NCBI RefSeq assembly: GCF_001270495.1
Contig: NZ_LGUR01000117.1
Coordinates: 248,001 to 312,000, forward strand
Direction: 5' to 3'
Source of the DNA: Streptomyces viridochromogenes
GTDB lineage: Bacteria > Actinomycetota > Actinomycetes > Streptomycetales > Streptomycetaceae
Length of the DNA: 64,000 nt
Shown here: positions 44,618 through 52,733 of the stretch, piece by piece
How positions within the stretch are numbered: the first letter of the stretch is position 1
Layout of the letters: each line of letters opens with the position of its first letter
Translations under genes and position numbers: made by a program
The notes under the pieces: model-generated
The model's database searches: none
What the model was told of the DNA's origin: nothing
Seen by the model: only the letters and a program-made list of their open reading frames with translations

Positions 44618-45661
44618 TCATGGTGTGGCCGCTTTGGGGCTTGCCTCGGCGATCGCTTGGAGGGCTGCGTCGGTGTCCGCGATGGCCAGCATCCTGTTGA
44701 TGTCGGCGCCGGCCAGTGCGCCGGCCGCTGCGGAGGCCCCGACCTGGGCGACCAGATCGGTGACGTTGCCGGCCACCCACACACCCGGCACCTCGGTGGT
44801 CCCGGCCGTGCCGGAGGCGAAACCGCGGCCCTTCGGCAGGTCCAGCACCGGCAGGCCCAGACCCTCCAGACCCTTAGTGCGGGCCTGCATCGGCGCGGCG
44901 ACCGCGACGACGCGGCGGGCCACGACCTGGCCGTCGGCCAGGCGCACCCCGGCGAGGGCACCGTCGGCGTCGTTGACGACCTCGGTGACCGGGGTGTCGA
45001 CGATGCGGATGCCGCGGGCGGCGAAGCGGGCGCGGCTGTCCTCGTCCAGGTCGGTGCCGTGGGTGAAGTAGGTCAGGTCCTCGGTCAGCTGACGGAACAG
45101 ATACGCGTGGTCGATGGAGGCCTCGCCGGTGGCGAGGATACCGATGGGCTCGTCGCGCACCTCCCAGCCGTGGCAGTACGGGCAGTGCACCACACTGTGC
45201 CCCCAGTGCTCGGCGAGCCCGGGCACCTGGGGCAGCACATCCGTGAGGCCGGTGGCCACCAGGATGCGGCGAGCGGTGATGTGGCGGCCGTCGGCCAGGG
45301 TGACGGTGAACCGCAGGTCCCCGTCCGCCGACGGGGCGGCAGGCTCGGCCGAGACCACCTCGCCGGACACGACGCGTCCGCCGTACTGGCGCACCTGCTC
45401 CCGGCCCCGTCGAAGGATCTCGGACGGCGGGGTGCCGTCCAGGGCGAGGAGGCCGTGCACGGCCTCCGCGGGCGCGTTGCGCGGGGAGCCGCTGTCGATC
45501 ACGACGACCGAGCGGCGGGAACGGGCGAGGATCAGTGCACCGTTCAGCCCCGCGGCGCCCCCGCCGATCACCACCGCGTCAACGGTCCCCTCGGCCAGTG
45601 CGTCGCTCACGTACGGAGGAGTCGCCACAGCCATGGCCTCCTGCCTTTCCTTGTCAGTCAT
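44618..45661 (-). CDS. FAD-dependent thioredoxin-reductase-like oxidoreductase (dithiol oxidase type)
   Basis: 347 residues. FAD motif VDAVVIGGGAAGLNGALILA, the redox pair in VVHCPYCHGWEVRDEPIGIL, and the C-terminal VPGVWVAGNVTDLVAQVGAS. The CPYCHGWE motif is shared with HlmI/GliT/DepH-type enzymes that close disulfides in dithiolopyrrolone and epipolythiodiketopiperazine-type metabolites, and with uncharacterised stand-alone relatives. There is no evidence here of such a pathway. The start is 45661; an internal ATG at 45634 has AGGAGG too close to serve it well. Its neighbours are drug-efflux type genes. Confidence 0.85.
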   Translation of the reverse strand: MTDKERQEAMAVATPPYVSDALAEGTVDAVVIGGGAAGLNGALILARSRRSVVVIDSGSPRNAPAEAVHGLLALDGTPPSEILRRGREQVRQYGGRVVSGEVVSAEPAAPSADGDLRFTVTLADGRHITARRILVATGLTDVLPQVPGLAEHWGHSVVHCPYCHGWEVRDEPIGILATGEASIDHAYLFRQLTEDLTYFTHGTDLDEDSRARFAARGIRIVDTPVTEVVNDADGALAGVRLADGQVVARRVVAVAAPMQARTKGLEGLGLPVLDLPKGRGFASGTAGTTEVPGVWVAGNVTDLVAQVGASAAAGALAGADINRMLAIADTDAALQAIAEASPKAATP

Positions 45662-45702
45662 GGTTCGGTCAGCCCTTCGAGTTCTGGGTGGTTGGAGGGG
45701 GG

Positions 45703-45840
45703 TCAGCTGTTCAGGAAGCCCACCATGTGGTCGGCGACCGTCTTGGGCTGTTCGAGGTGCGGGAAGTGCCCCGCCGGGTATGACGATCCGTTCGCCGAGG
45801 CCGGTGAGGTGTTCCGACAGGAGCCGACGGAGTCGGTGCC
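45703..45840 (-). pseudogene. Frameshifted C-terminal fragment of an alpha/beta hydrolase
   Basis: One minus frame reads LRRLLSEHLTGLGERIVIPG and, after a one-base shift near 45780, another reads AGHFPHLEQPKTVADHMVGF plus LNS and a stop. Together these are the last 45 residues of an alpha/beta hydrolase, with the catalytic His in GHFPHLEQP. The rest of the gene is missing; upstream sequence to 45917 is Pro/Ala-rich and unrecognised. It lies just after the FAD oxidoreductase start, in the gap before the MFS gene. Confidence 0.7.
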
Positions 45841-45917
45841 CGGCGCCCCGGCGGACGCTCCCCCCGGCGACCCGGCGGACGCGTCCCCGGCCATCCAGTG
45901 GACGCCCCGCCGGCGAT

Positions 45918-47549
45918 CTAGCGGGTGGCCCCGGTGCGCTCCCGCACAGTCGCCGCCTCGCTCGCCGTCGTCCCGGCCCCCGGCTCGGCGCTCTGCTGCG
46001 CGAAGCCGCGCCGGCCCGGCAGGATGGCGAGGACGATCAGTGTTCCGGCGGCCATGATGATCCCGCCGATGAGGCTGGTCTGGGCGACTCCGTGGGCGAA
46101 GGCCTGGTGGACGGCGTCCACGGCGGCCTGGGCCTGCTGGGGCCCGGCGGCGGGATCCTGCGCGACCCGCTCCGCGACAGCCAGGCCGGCGCCGACCGAG
46201 TCCTTGGCGGTCTCCATCGCCTCCGCCGGGAGCCGGTTGCCCACCAGGTCGGTCAGCTCGTCGCGGTAGGCCGTGCCCAGCAGTGAGCCCAGCACCGCGA
46301 TGCCCAGCGCCCCGCCCAGCTCCAGCGCGGTGTCGTTGACACCGCCGCCGACGCCCAGCTCGGACTCGGGGAAGGAGCCCATGATCGTGTCGGTCGCCGG
46401 GGAGATGGCCAGTCCGAGCGCGAGGCCCAGCATCATCAGCGGCGCCAGGAAGTCCCCGTACGTCGACCCCTTGTCGATCTGGGTGAGCAGGAACATGCCC
46501 GCCGTGCCGACGGCCAGGCCGGTCACGGCCATCACCTTCACCCCCAGCTTCGGGGTGAGCATCCCGGTCAGCGCGGACCCGAGGAACACCGCACCGCCCA
46601 GCGGCAGCAGCCGTACACCCGTGTCCAGGGCGCCGTAGCCGAGGACGAACTGCAGGAACTGCGTCGCGTAGTAGATCACGGCGAACATGCCGAAGAAGAA
46701 GAACATCACCGCGAGCATCGAGCCGCTGAAGGGCCGCAGCGCGAACTTTCGGACGTCCAGCATCGGGTGCGGGTGCCGCAGCTCCCAGGCGACGAAGGCG
46801 ACCAGACCGACACCGGCGACCACGGCGGCGGTGACGGGGCCGGCGCCCCAGCCGGAGTGCGGGCCCTCGATGGCGGCGTAGATCAGGGAGCCGACGGTGA
46901 CGATCGACAGCAGACCACCGACGTAGTCGATCCGGCCCATGCCCTCCGCCTTGGACGGCGGTACCAGGGCGAGCGCGCCGAATACGGCGAGGACGGCGAT
47001 CGGCACGTTGATCAGGAAGGTCGAGCCCCAGGCGTGGTCCTCGAGCAGCCAGCCGGAGACCAGTGGGCCGACGGCTACCGCCACCCCGGAGGTCGCGGCC
47101 CAGGCGGTGATGGCCTTGGCCCGCTCGCTCCGGGGGAAGGTCGCGACCACCAGGGACAGCGTGGCCGGCATCACGACCGCGGCACCGACACCCATGATCG
47201 CGCGGGCCACGATGACCAGTGAGGTCTCGTCGACCATGCTCCCCATCACCGAACCGCCGGCGAAGATCAGCAGACCCAGCACCAGCGCGCCGCGCCGGCT
47301 GTACTTGTCGCCGATCGCGCCCAGCACCAGCATCAGCGCCGCGTACGGAACGGTGTAGCTGTCGACGACCCACTGCAGATCACTGCTGCTCAGGCCCAGG
47401 TCGGTGGTCATGTCGGGGGCGGCGACGATCAGCGACGTGTTCGCCATCACCGTGATCAGCAGGCTCAGGCACAGCACGAGCAGCGCCCACCAGCGCCGCG
47501 CGTACGGCCCGGTCATCTTCTCCACGGGGGTATTTGCAAGGAAGGGCAT
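45918..47549 (-). CDS. DHA2-family MFS multidrug efflux transporter
   Basis: 543 residues with fourteen hydrophobic helices. Proton-driven export of drugs is expected. Motifs: WWALLVLCLSLLITVMANTS (TM1), DLQWVVDSYTVPYAALMLVL with LGAIGDKYSRRGAL (motif A), and SGVAVAVGPLVSGWLLEDHA (motif C, giving the G-P-x-x-G hinge). The C-terminal cytoplasmic tail is short. It is divergent from the TetR regulator at 47684 across a gap with tandem operator-like repeats, the classic efflux pump/repressor arrangement. Confidence 0.93.
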   Translation of the reverse strand: MPFLANTPVEKMTGPYARRWWALLVLCLSLLITVMANTSLIVAAPDMTTDLGLSSSDLQWVVDSYTVPYAALMLVLGAIGDKYSRRGALVLGLLIFAGGSVMGSMVDETSLVIVARAIMGVGAAVVMPATLSLVVATFPRSERAKAITAWAATSGVAVAVGPLVSGWLLEDHAWGSTFLINVPIAVLAVFGALALVPPSKAEGMGRIDYVGGLLSIVTVGSLIYAAIEGPHSGWGAGPVTAAVVAGVGLVAFVAWELRHPHPMLDVRKFALRPFSGSMLAVMFFFFGMFAVIYYATQFLQFVLGYGALDTGVRLLPLGGAVFLGSALTGMLTPKLGVKVMAVTGLAVGTAGMFLLTQIDKGSTYGDFLAPLMMLGLALGLAISPATDTIMGSFPESELGVGGGVNDTALELGGALGIAVLGSLLGTAYRDELTDLVGNRLPAEAMETAKDSVGAGLAVAERVAQDPAAGPQQAQAAVDAVHQAFAHGVAQTSLIGGIIMAAGTLIVLAILPGRRGFAQQSAEPGAGTTASEAATVRERTGATR

Positions 47550-47593
47550 CAGTAGCTCCTGAGAGGGACGGTCGGATGAGCGGAAGCACTTAA

Positions 47594-47637
47594 TTGCCCA
47601 TCGATGTGCACAGTAGTTTATTGCCCCTTGCTGTGCA
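47594..47637. promoter_or_regulatory. Tandem operator-like repeats between the MFS and TetR genes
   Basis: TTGCCCATCGATGTGCA (47594-47610) and TTGCCCCTTGCTGTGCA (47621-47637) match at 13 of 17 positions and are spaced 27 bases apart, start to start. The first contains the palindrome TGTGCACA (47605-47612). They lie 44-88 bases before the MFS start and are good candidates for TetR binding. Confidence 0.6.
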
Positions 47638-47683
47638 ACTATCGCGATGGCTCCCTTCTTCCACCCGCCTTCGAGGTACCGAC

Positions 47684-48433
47684 GTGATCAGCCGACCAGC
47701 ACGAACACCGACGACGAGGCCGAGACGGTCTCCGGCCCGGCCCCACGAGACGCCGCCCCCTCCTGCTCCGACTTCGACTTCATCCCCCTCGCCGACTTCG
47801 ACCTCGACTTCGGCGCAGCGTCGGGACGCGCGGGCCACCCGTGCCCGGATCCTCGACGCGGCCCGGCGGGAACTGACCCGCGACCCCGACAGCCGCCTGG
47901 AGGACATCGCCGCCGCCGCCGGTGTGGCCCGGCGCACCGTGTACGTCCACTTCGCCTGCCGGGCCGCGCTCGTCGAGGGCCTGGCCGCCGAGGCCGCGGA
48001 GGCGATCCGGCGCGCCGTCGCGGGCGCCCCGGCCCCGACCCCCGACGCCGTCGCGGACCTGGCGCGATTCGTCCTCATGGTGTGGCCCGTCGGCGACCGC
48101 TACCGCGCCCTGATCCGGCTGGCCCGCGGCCATGACCTCGCACGCGCACGCGTCGACGAACTGCTGACCCCCGCTCGCGACATGGCCACGAGGGTCTTCG
48201 CCCACGGCCGCCGACAGGGCGTCTTCCAGACCACCGTCCCGCCCGACCCGCTCGGCCGGGCCATCGAGGCCCAACTGCTGGCCCTGCTCGACTGCGCCGA
48301 CTGCGGCCTGTGGTCCGACGACGGCACCGGCGCCGCCACCGCCACCCTCATCGCCGCCGGAGTCGCCCCGGACACCGCCGCAGCGAAGGTCGATCAGGTA
48401 CGGAAGTCCGGGTCGCCCCCGAGTCCCGTCTGA
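47684..48433 (+). CDS. TetR-family repressor of the divergent MFS gene
   Basis: 249 residues from the GTG at 47684 (GAGG upstream); earlier starts would cover the operator-like repeats. The first 60 residues are Pro/Ser/Thr-rich and unusual. The HTH is RATRARILDAARRELTRDPD, SRLEDIAAAAGVARRTVYVH with FACRAALVEGL. The ligand domain ends GAATATLIAAGVAPDTAAAK. It closely resembles the second TetR protein at 49085-49735 in both halves, so they look like paralogues. Likely represses the MFS pump until a drug binds. Confidence 0.88.
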   Translation: MISRPARTPTTRPRRSPARPHETPPPPAPTSTSSPSPTSTSTSAQRRDARATRARILDAARRELTRDPDSRLEDIAAAAGVARRTVYVHFACRAALVEGLAAEAAEAIRRAVAGAPAPTPDAVADLARFVLMVWPVGDRYRALIRLARGHDLARARVDELLTPARDMATRVFAHGRRQGVFQTTVPPDPLGRAIEAQLLALLDCADCGLWSDDGTGAATATLIAAGVAPDTAAAKVDQVRKSGSPPSPV

Positions 48434-48503
48434 AACCCCGTGCCCGTACCCCACTCGCACTCACACATGTCCGCCCCCCCAACTCCCTGTTCCCCGAAGC
48501 CCT

Positions 48504-49080
48504 TTGGAGGAGGGCCGATCTACCGCCCCCCGCCCCGAGCGCGACTGCGACCAGGAGTGCGAGTTTTCGTACTCGTACTCGCACGAACCCGCCGACGGCT
48601 CCGACCGTCGGCTGTCGGTGAGCGAACTCGCCCTGCGGATGGACGGGTTGACGAAGTCGGACGACGACAGCGAGGCCCGGGCCCGCTCGGCGGAGGCGAC
48701 CGTCTTCCTGTCGTACGCGGACCTGTCCGACGCCCTGGCCTGGAACTGACCCGGGGCTACGGTTCCGACCGGATCCGCGCCCGCGGCCTGACCACCCTCG
48801 GCTTCGAGGCCACCGCGACGACGACCGTCTCGGCGGCCTCCGGCAACCGCGTCACCTTCAAGGACTTCAAGGTCGCGGGCCGCGTCGCCCGGCCCGAGGC
48901 CAGTGAGACGTTGCTCGGCAGGTCTTCGCCGAGCCGATCGCGCCGCGGAACATCCCCGACGGCCTCCGACTGCGCTCGGTCACCACCACGGAGCAGGGCC
49001 TCACCGCCCACTTCTCCGCAAGTCGGTCACCTTCCGCCGCGACGACGCCCGGGACACCTCGTCGACGGGTCGGTCGGAGA
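48504..49080 (+). pseudogene. DUF2993 (LmeA-like) gene broken by frameshifts
   Basis: Three frames in order give one DUF2993 protein: DRRLSVSELALRMDGLTKSD and ARSAEATVFLSYADLSDAL; then, after a one-base loss near 48745, ELTRGYGSDRIRARGLTTLG and NRVTFKDFKVAGRVARPEAS; then, after another shift near 48905, QVFAEPIAPRNIPDGLRLRS, VTTTEQGLTAHFS and finally KSVTFRRDD. DUF2993 proteins are exported lipid-binding proteins of actinobacterial envelopes. No signal peptide remains. At least three lesions make it non-functional. It sits between the two TetR paralogues. Confidence 0.75.
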
Positions 49081-49084
49081 GCAA

Positions 49085-49735
49085 TCAGGTGCCGTGGGCC
49101 GGAAGAGCCGTAGCCATCGCCGAAGCAACCTCCTCGACCACGGCGCTCGCCCGATCCTTCGGCACGCCGGCCGCGATGAGGGTGGCCGTGGCGATCCGGT
49201 GCCCGTCGTCCTCCAGCGCGCCGGTGTTGACGGACTCCACCAGAGCTACGATCAACGCCATCAGGCCTGTGCTCTGCACGGCCGGCGGCAGATGCGAGTG
49301 GAAGACGCCGTCCCGCTGCCCGCGCTCCAGGATCCCGGTGACGGCCTCCCGGGCCGGCGCGAGCACCTCGGCGAAGCGCTCGGAGCCGAGGTCCCGCCGG
49401 GTGAGCGCCACCAGCATGCGGTAGCGGTCGCCCACGCGCCACATCCGGAGTACGAACCACGCCAACGCCCGCTCGGCCGACTCCCCCGGCTCCGGCCCGG
49501 CCTCCACCGCGTTCCGAAACGTCTCGGCGGCTTCCTCGGCGAGCGCCTCCAGCAGCGCCGCCCGCCCCGGGAAGTGCCCGTAGAGGGTGCGCCGGACGAC
49601 CCCGGCGGCCCGCGCCAGCTCCTCCAGCGTGACATCGGGGTTCCGCCCCAGCTCCTCCCGAGCCGTGGCCAGGATGCGCGCCCGGTTGGACCGCGAATTG
49701 CGGCGCAGCGGCTCGCGGCCCACGTGCTTGCTCAC
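49085..49735 (-). CDS. TetR-family regulator, paralogue of the 47684 repressor
   Basis: 216 residues from the GTG at 49735 (GAGG 6 bases upstream). HTH: NRARILATAREELGRNPDVT, LEELARAAGVVRRTLYGHFP. The ligand domain shares landmarks with the other TetR protein: WRVGDRYRMLVALTRRDLGS against WPVGDRYRALIRLARGHDLA, and RIATATLIAAGVPKDRASAV against AATATLIAAGVAPDTAAAKV. No obvious divergent target gene lies upstream (49736-49992 holds nothing I recognise). Its target may have been lost or may be the DUF2993 relic or the MFS pump. Confidence 0.88.
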   Translation of the reverse strand: MSKHVGREPLRRNSRSNRARILATAREELGRNPDVTLEELARAAGVVRRTLYGHFPGRAALLEALAEEAAETFRNAVEAGPEPGESAERALAWFVLRMWRVGDRYRMLVALTRRDLGSERFAEVLAPAREAVTGILERGQRDGVFHSHLPPAVQSTGLMALIVALVESVNTGALEDDGHRIATATLIAAGVPKDRASAVVEEVASAMATALPAHGT

Positions 49736-49992
49736 GGAGAACCTCACAGCATCAAAGGACGGACGAACGGCCCCCATTTTGTCACGCCGAGCCGAAGCCC
49801 CCGTATCACGCCCCAGCAACCGCTGCCTCACGCGGGACCCGCCCCACCTCGTGGCCCCGAAGCTCGGCCGACGCGGAACCGAGCGCGCCCGGTGCGGCCC
49901 TCGCGCTTGTTGCTCGACGAGAGCCCCGGCGCGCCGGGCGCCGCCGCCGACCTCGTCCGTCGCGGCCATCCCACCGGCCACCCCCCGTCGGA

Positions 49993-50375
49993 TCAGACCC
50001 CGAACTCCCGGATCACCATGTTCCGGAACACCGCCTGCCCGTCGATGGTGAACAAGGCCAGCCCGGTGTCGGACACGTCGGGGAAGACCACGGTCGAGTG
50101 CGCGTACCGGCCGTCGTCGACGAACATCTCCACGGACGTGCGGTCGACGAGGACGCGCAGGCGGACCGTGCGGTCGGACAGGTGGAAGGGCGTCCGGCTC
50201 TCCTGCCAGCGGTCCGAGGTATCGAGGCCGGCGGTGTAACCGCGGTTGAGAAGGCGTAGTCGCCGTAGACCCCTACGTCGACGTGCCGCCCGCCGTCCGC
50301 CGAGCGCCGCAACTGCAGCTCGGCACCCGTAAGTTGGTCCCAAGTGATGTCGCAGATCAGTCCTTCTGGTCCCTG
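49993..50375 (-). pseudogene. C-terminal fragment of a GH32 fructan hydrolase (levanase/inulinase type), frameshifted
   Basis: Minus frames read GLICDITWDQLTGAELQLRR, SADGGRHVDVGVYGDYA and, after a shift near 50245, GYTAGLDTSDRWQESRTPFH, VRLRVLVDRTSVEMFVDDGR and TDGQAVFRNMVIREFGV-like text to the stop. This is the C-terminal beta-sandwich of GH32 (the VLVDRTSVEMFVDDG strand is diagnostic). The five-bladed catalytic propeller with its nucleophile is absent. Confidence 0.8.
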
Positions 50376-50449
50376 TCGGGGGTCGTGGGCCGGACGGGGA
50401 AGCGGGCCATACGGCCGCGATGCGGCGGTGGCCCGCCACGGGGACCGTG

Positions 50450-50740
50450 GCAGGGCCACGGTTTCGGGTGGGGCGCCGGTGAGGGCGAGGGTGGCGACCA
50501 CGGCCGCGCCGAGGCCCGCCCGGACCAGGGGCAGGGGCGGTCGGCGAGGTCCCTGACCGAGCGGGGCGACGGTGACCAGTCGGCAGGGGTAACCACGCGG
50601 TCATCGTCGTCGGCGATCGGCGCGGACGCCAGGTCGCGCCACTGCTCGTGTGGATCGGGATCGTCGCCGTCGTACTCGACGACCAGGTGGAGGCCCGCCG
50701 TGAACTCGCCGAGCTGACCGGGCGTTCGACGGGGCCGGTG
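50450..50740 (-). other. Unrecognised decayed coding remnant
   Basis: The minus strand reads QLGEFTAGLHLVVEYDGDDP and HEQWRDLASAPIADDDDRVV in one frame, then LVRAGLGAAVVATLALTG, a hydrophobic stretch, in another. The composition is protein-like but the frames are broken and I cannot name the family. Confidence 0.35.
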
Positions 50741-50745
50741 ACAAC

Positions 50746-50958
50746 CTGACCGTCAAGCCGGTCAGCCGCCCCAAGGACGCCTCTGGCTTCGTCGAGCTGT
50801 CCCGCCGCTGGGTCGTCGAGAGGTCGCTCGCGTGGATGATGCACGCACGCCGCCATGCCCGGGACTACGAACGGCTCATCCAGTACTCCGAGACCTGATC
50901 ACCTGGGCCGTCGTCACCCTCATGACCAGGCGTCTCGCACGGAAGGGGGCCACCCCCA
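50746..50958 (+). mobile_element. C-terminal fragment of an IS5-family transposase
   Basis: LTVKPVSRPKDASGFVELSR, RRWVVERSLAWMMHARRHAR and DYERLIQYSET, then a frameshift at the premature TGA (50896-50898) and ITWAVVTLMTRRLARKGA. The RRWVVERSLAW...RDYER block is the last catalytic Glu region (DDE) of IS5/IS112-like transposases. The N-terminal two thirds and the element ends are not visible, so it cannot move by itself. Confidence 0.82.
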
Positions 50959-51056
50959 GCTGGCCAAGGAAACCCACATCGGCCACGAGTGCCTGACAGG
51001 CGTGGTCACCGTTCCCCGGTCAAGCGGATCCCCGAAGCCCATGCTCCATCTGCTCT

Positions 51057-51827
51057 CTAGGCGGAGGCGGCAGCCACGAAGAACGGAATGGCGATGAGGA
51101 AGCGGTCGGCCTCGGCGCGTCGGTGCTGTTCGGCGAGCCACTCGTCGGCCTGGTCACGGCCGACGGCGCCGCTCGTGCAGGCCGACTCGGCGAGCCTGGT
51201 GAGCAGCGGCAGCATCGCGGGATCGGTGAACACGTTGGTGTGCACCTCGACGGTGACGTCGCTGAAGCCGCCGTCCAGGAGCAGGTTGCGGTACTGGCGG
51301 CCGGCGCGGGGCGTGCCCAGGAGGTCGGCACGGGCGTGCACGATCGTGCGGGTGAGCGCCGCATCATCAGAGTCGACCATGATGGCGTCCCAGTCCTGCC
51401 CTACCAGGACGATCCTGCCGCCCGGGCAGAGGACGCGCCGCGCTTCCGCCACCGCGCGCCACGGCTCCTGAAGTGCGTGGAAGACCTTGTCGGCACGGTA
51501 GCCGCGCACACTTCCGTCGGCGAACGGCAGATCCTCCGCCCCCGCCTCCCGGAACTCGGCCGCCGGCCACCGTTTCCGGGCCGCGGCCAGCATCCACGGA
51601 TCGGGATCCACGCCCACCGCGTGGACGCCACGCTCGGCCAGCTCGGCGACGGCCCGCCCGGCACCGCAGCCGATGTCCACGACAGACGAGCCCGGGACAA
51701 GAGACAGCAGCTCGTAGGAGCGGGCCCGCAGCAGGCTGGCGCTCGGCATCTGGTCCATCGCGTCGAGGAGGGCCAGCATGGCCTCGGTGTTCCGGTGCTT
51801 TTCCACCGTTTCCGGGTTCTTGGACAT
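51057..51827 (-). CDS. Class I SAM-dependent methyltransferase, divergent from MerR regulator
   Basis: 256 residues from the ATG at 51827 (MSKNPETVEKHRNTEAMLAL). SAM motifs: GSSVVDIGCGAGRAVAELAE, AVGVDPDPWMLAAARKRWP, AGAEDLPFADGSVRGYRADK and VLCPGGRIVLVGQDWDAIMV. This is a Methyltransf_11/25-type small-molecule methyltransferase; similar ones give self-resistance or tailor metabolites. Only 28 bases separate it from the divergent MerR gene, with a dyad between, so the MerR protein very likely controls it. Confidence 0.88.
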   Translation of the reverse strand: MSKNPETVEKHRNTEAMLALLDAMDQMPSASLLRARSYELLSLVPGSSVVDIGCGAGRAVAELAERGVHAVGVDPDPWMLAAARKRWPAAEFREAGAEDLPFADGSVRGYRADKVFHALQEPWRAVAEARRVLCPGGRIVLVGQDWDAIMVDSDDAALTRTIVHARADLLGTPRAGRQYRNLLLDGGFSDVTVEVHTNVFTDPAMLPLLTRLAESACTSGAVGRDQADEWLAEQHRRAEADRFLIAIPFFVAAASA

Positions 51828-51842
51828 GGACGCCAGGCTACG

Positions 51843-51862
51843 ACTTAATGTCAACATGAAGT
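51843..51862. promoter_or_regulatory. Dyad operator overlapping the MerR start codon
   Basis: ACTTAATGTCAACATGAAGT is an imperfect 20-base palindrome (16 of 20 positions symmetric). It contains the MerR ATG (51856) and lies 16 bases from the methyltransferase ATG. Binding here would affect both genes. Confidence 0.55.
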
Positions 51863-52326
51863 CAAGCGGAGACAACGGCGCGAGCGCGATGAGCATCGGC
51901 GCTCTCGCGGCACGGTTCGGTCTCGCCACGCACGTCCTGCGGCATTGGGAGTCGATGGGCCTGCTGCACCCCGTACGGGACGCAGGCGGACGCCGCCGCT
52001 ACGGCGCGGACGACCTCACCCGCGTGGCGGCGATCCTCATATTCAAGGAGGCCGGCCTAGGCCTGGACATCATCAGGAGCCTGTTCGCCACCGTCGAGCG
52101 CTCTACCCGGCACGAGATCCTGCGTGCCGAGGCCGAAGAGCTCCGATCGAGGATCGCCGCCACCCGGATCTCATTGGAGCTCATCGAGGGTGGCCTGAAC
52201 TGCGAGCACGAGGACGTCACCCAGTGCCCGTACTATCGGCGGCTCATCGCCGAGCAGGTCGGCTCCCGAGTGCCGGCGCACGGGCGAGCGCGAGGCGGAA
52301 AGCCGCCTGCTCAGCGGGGCGATTGA
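51856..52326 (+). CDS. MerR-family transcriptional regulator
   Basis: 156 residues. N-terminal winged HTH: SIGALAARFGLATHVLRHWE, SMGLLHPVRDAGGRRRYGAD. The dimer helix follows (IIRSLFATVERSTRHEILRA). The C-terminal end carries a small Cys/His patch, NCEHEDVTQCPYYRRL, which could bind metal or sense redox. The ATG at 51856 has no ribosome binding site and lies inside the dyad, so the mRNA may be leaderless; the next in-frame ATG is 51889. It is divergent from the methyltransferase gene and the likely regulator of it. Confidence 0.88.
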   Translation: MKSSGDNGASAMSIGALAARFGLATHVLRHWESMGLLHPVRDAGGRRRYGADDLTRVAAILIFKEAGLGLDIIRSLFATVERSTRHEILRAEAEELRSRIAATRISLELIEGGLNCEHEDVTQCPYYRRLIAEQVGSRVPAHGRARGGKPPAQRGD

Positions 52327-52480
52327 GCACGACCCGTGAGCACGGCCCGACCCGGGCCGGGCGAGGAGCGTACAGGTCCGACCGACGACGAGCCGGAGCC
52401 GCTTGAGTTCGTACGACGGCACCGACACTGGCCGAGGATCAGAAGCACGCACTCACTTCGACGCCGTTTGGTCGGCTCAC

Positions 52481-52690
52481 GGCGCTGGCTCCCCGTCTTG
52501 AGGTTGACCTGCTCGACCGCCTCGCGCTCCAGGCCTTCGCGGCGACTGACGGCACCTCCTGCAGGGGAACGCACAGCACTCCGTCGTCGGCCACGATCAC
52601 GTCACCGCGTCGGACGGCGGTGCCGGCGACCACGGCGGGCGCGTTCACCGGGCCGGGGCCGGCCTTCACCGTGCCCTGCGCCGAGACCCC
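52481..52690 (-). pseudogene. Fragment of an RraA-like aldolase (4-carboxy-4-hydroxy-2-oxoadipate aldolase type)
   Basis: Minus frames read GPVNAPAVVAGTAVRRGDVI, VADDGVLCVPLQEVPSVAAK and, after a frameshift near 52540, REGLEREAVEQVNLKTG. This is the C-terminal third of RraA/LigK-type proteins, with the GDVIVADDDGVL strand shortened by a lost Asp. The substrate-binding N-terminal part is missing. LigK-type aldolases give pyruvate and oxaloacetate in the 4,5-cleavage pathway of protocatechuate and gallate. Confidence 0.65.
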
Positions 52691-52733
52691 TCGCGAACAG
52701 GCAGGGAAGCCTATTGCCGTCAGCTCGGACGGA

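Noticed and set aside
44618..45661. Dithiolopyrrolone-type biosynthetic cluster around the CPYC oxidoreductase
   Set aside because: No NRPS, carrier or other tailoring genes adjoin; the motif alone is shared by many stand-alone enzymes.
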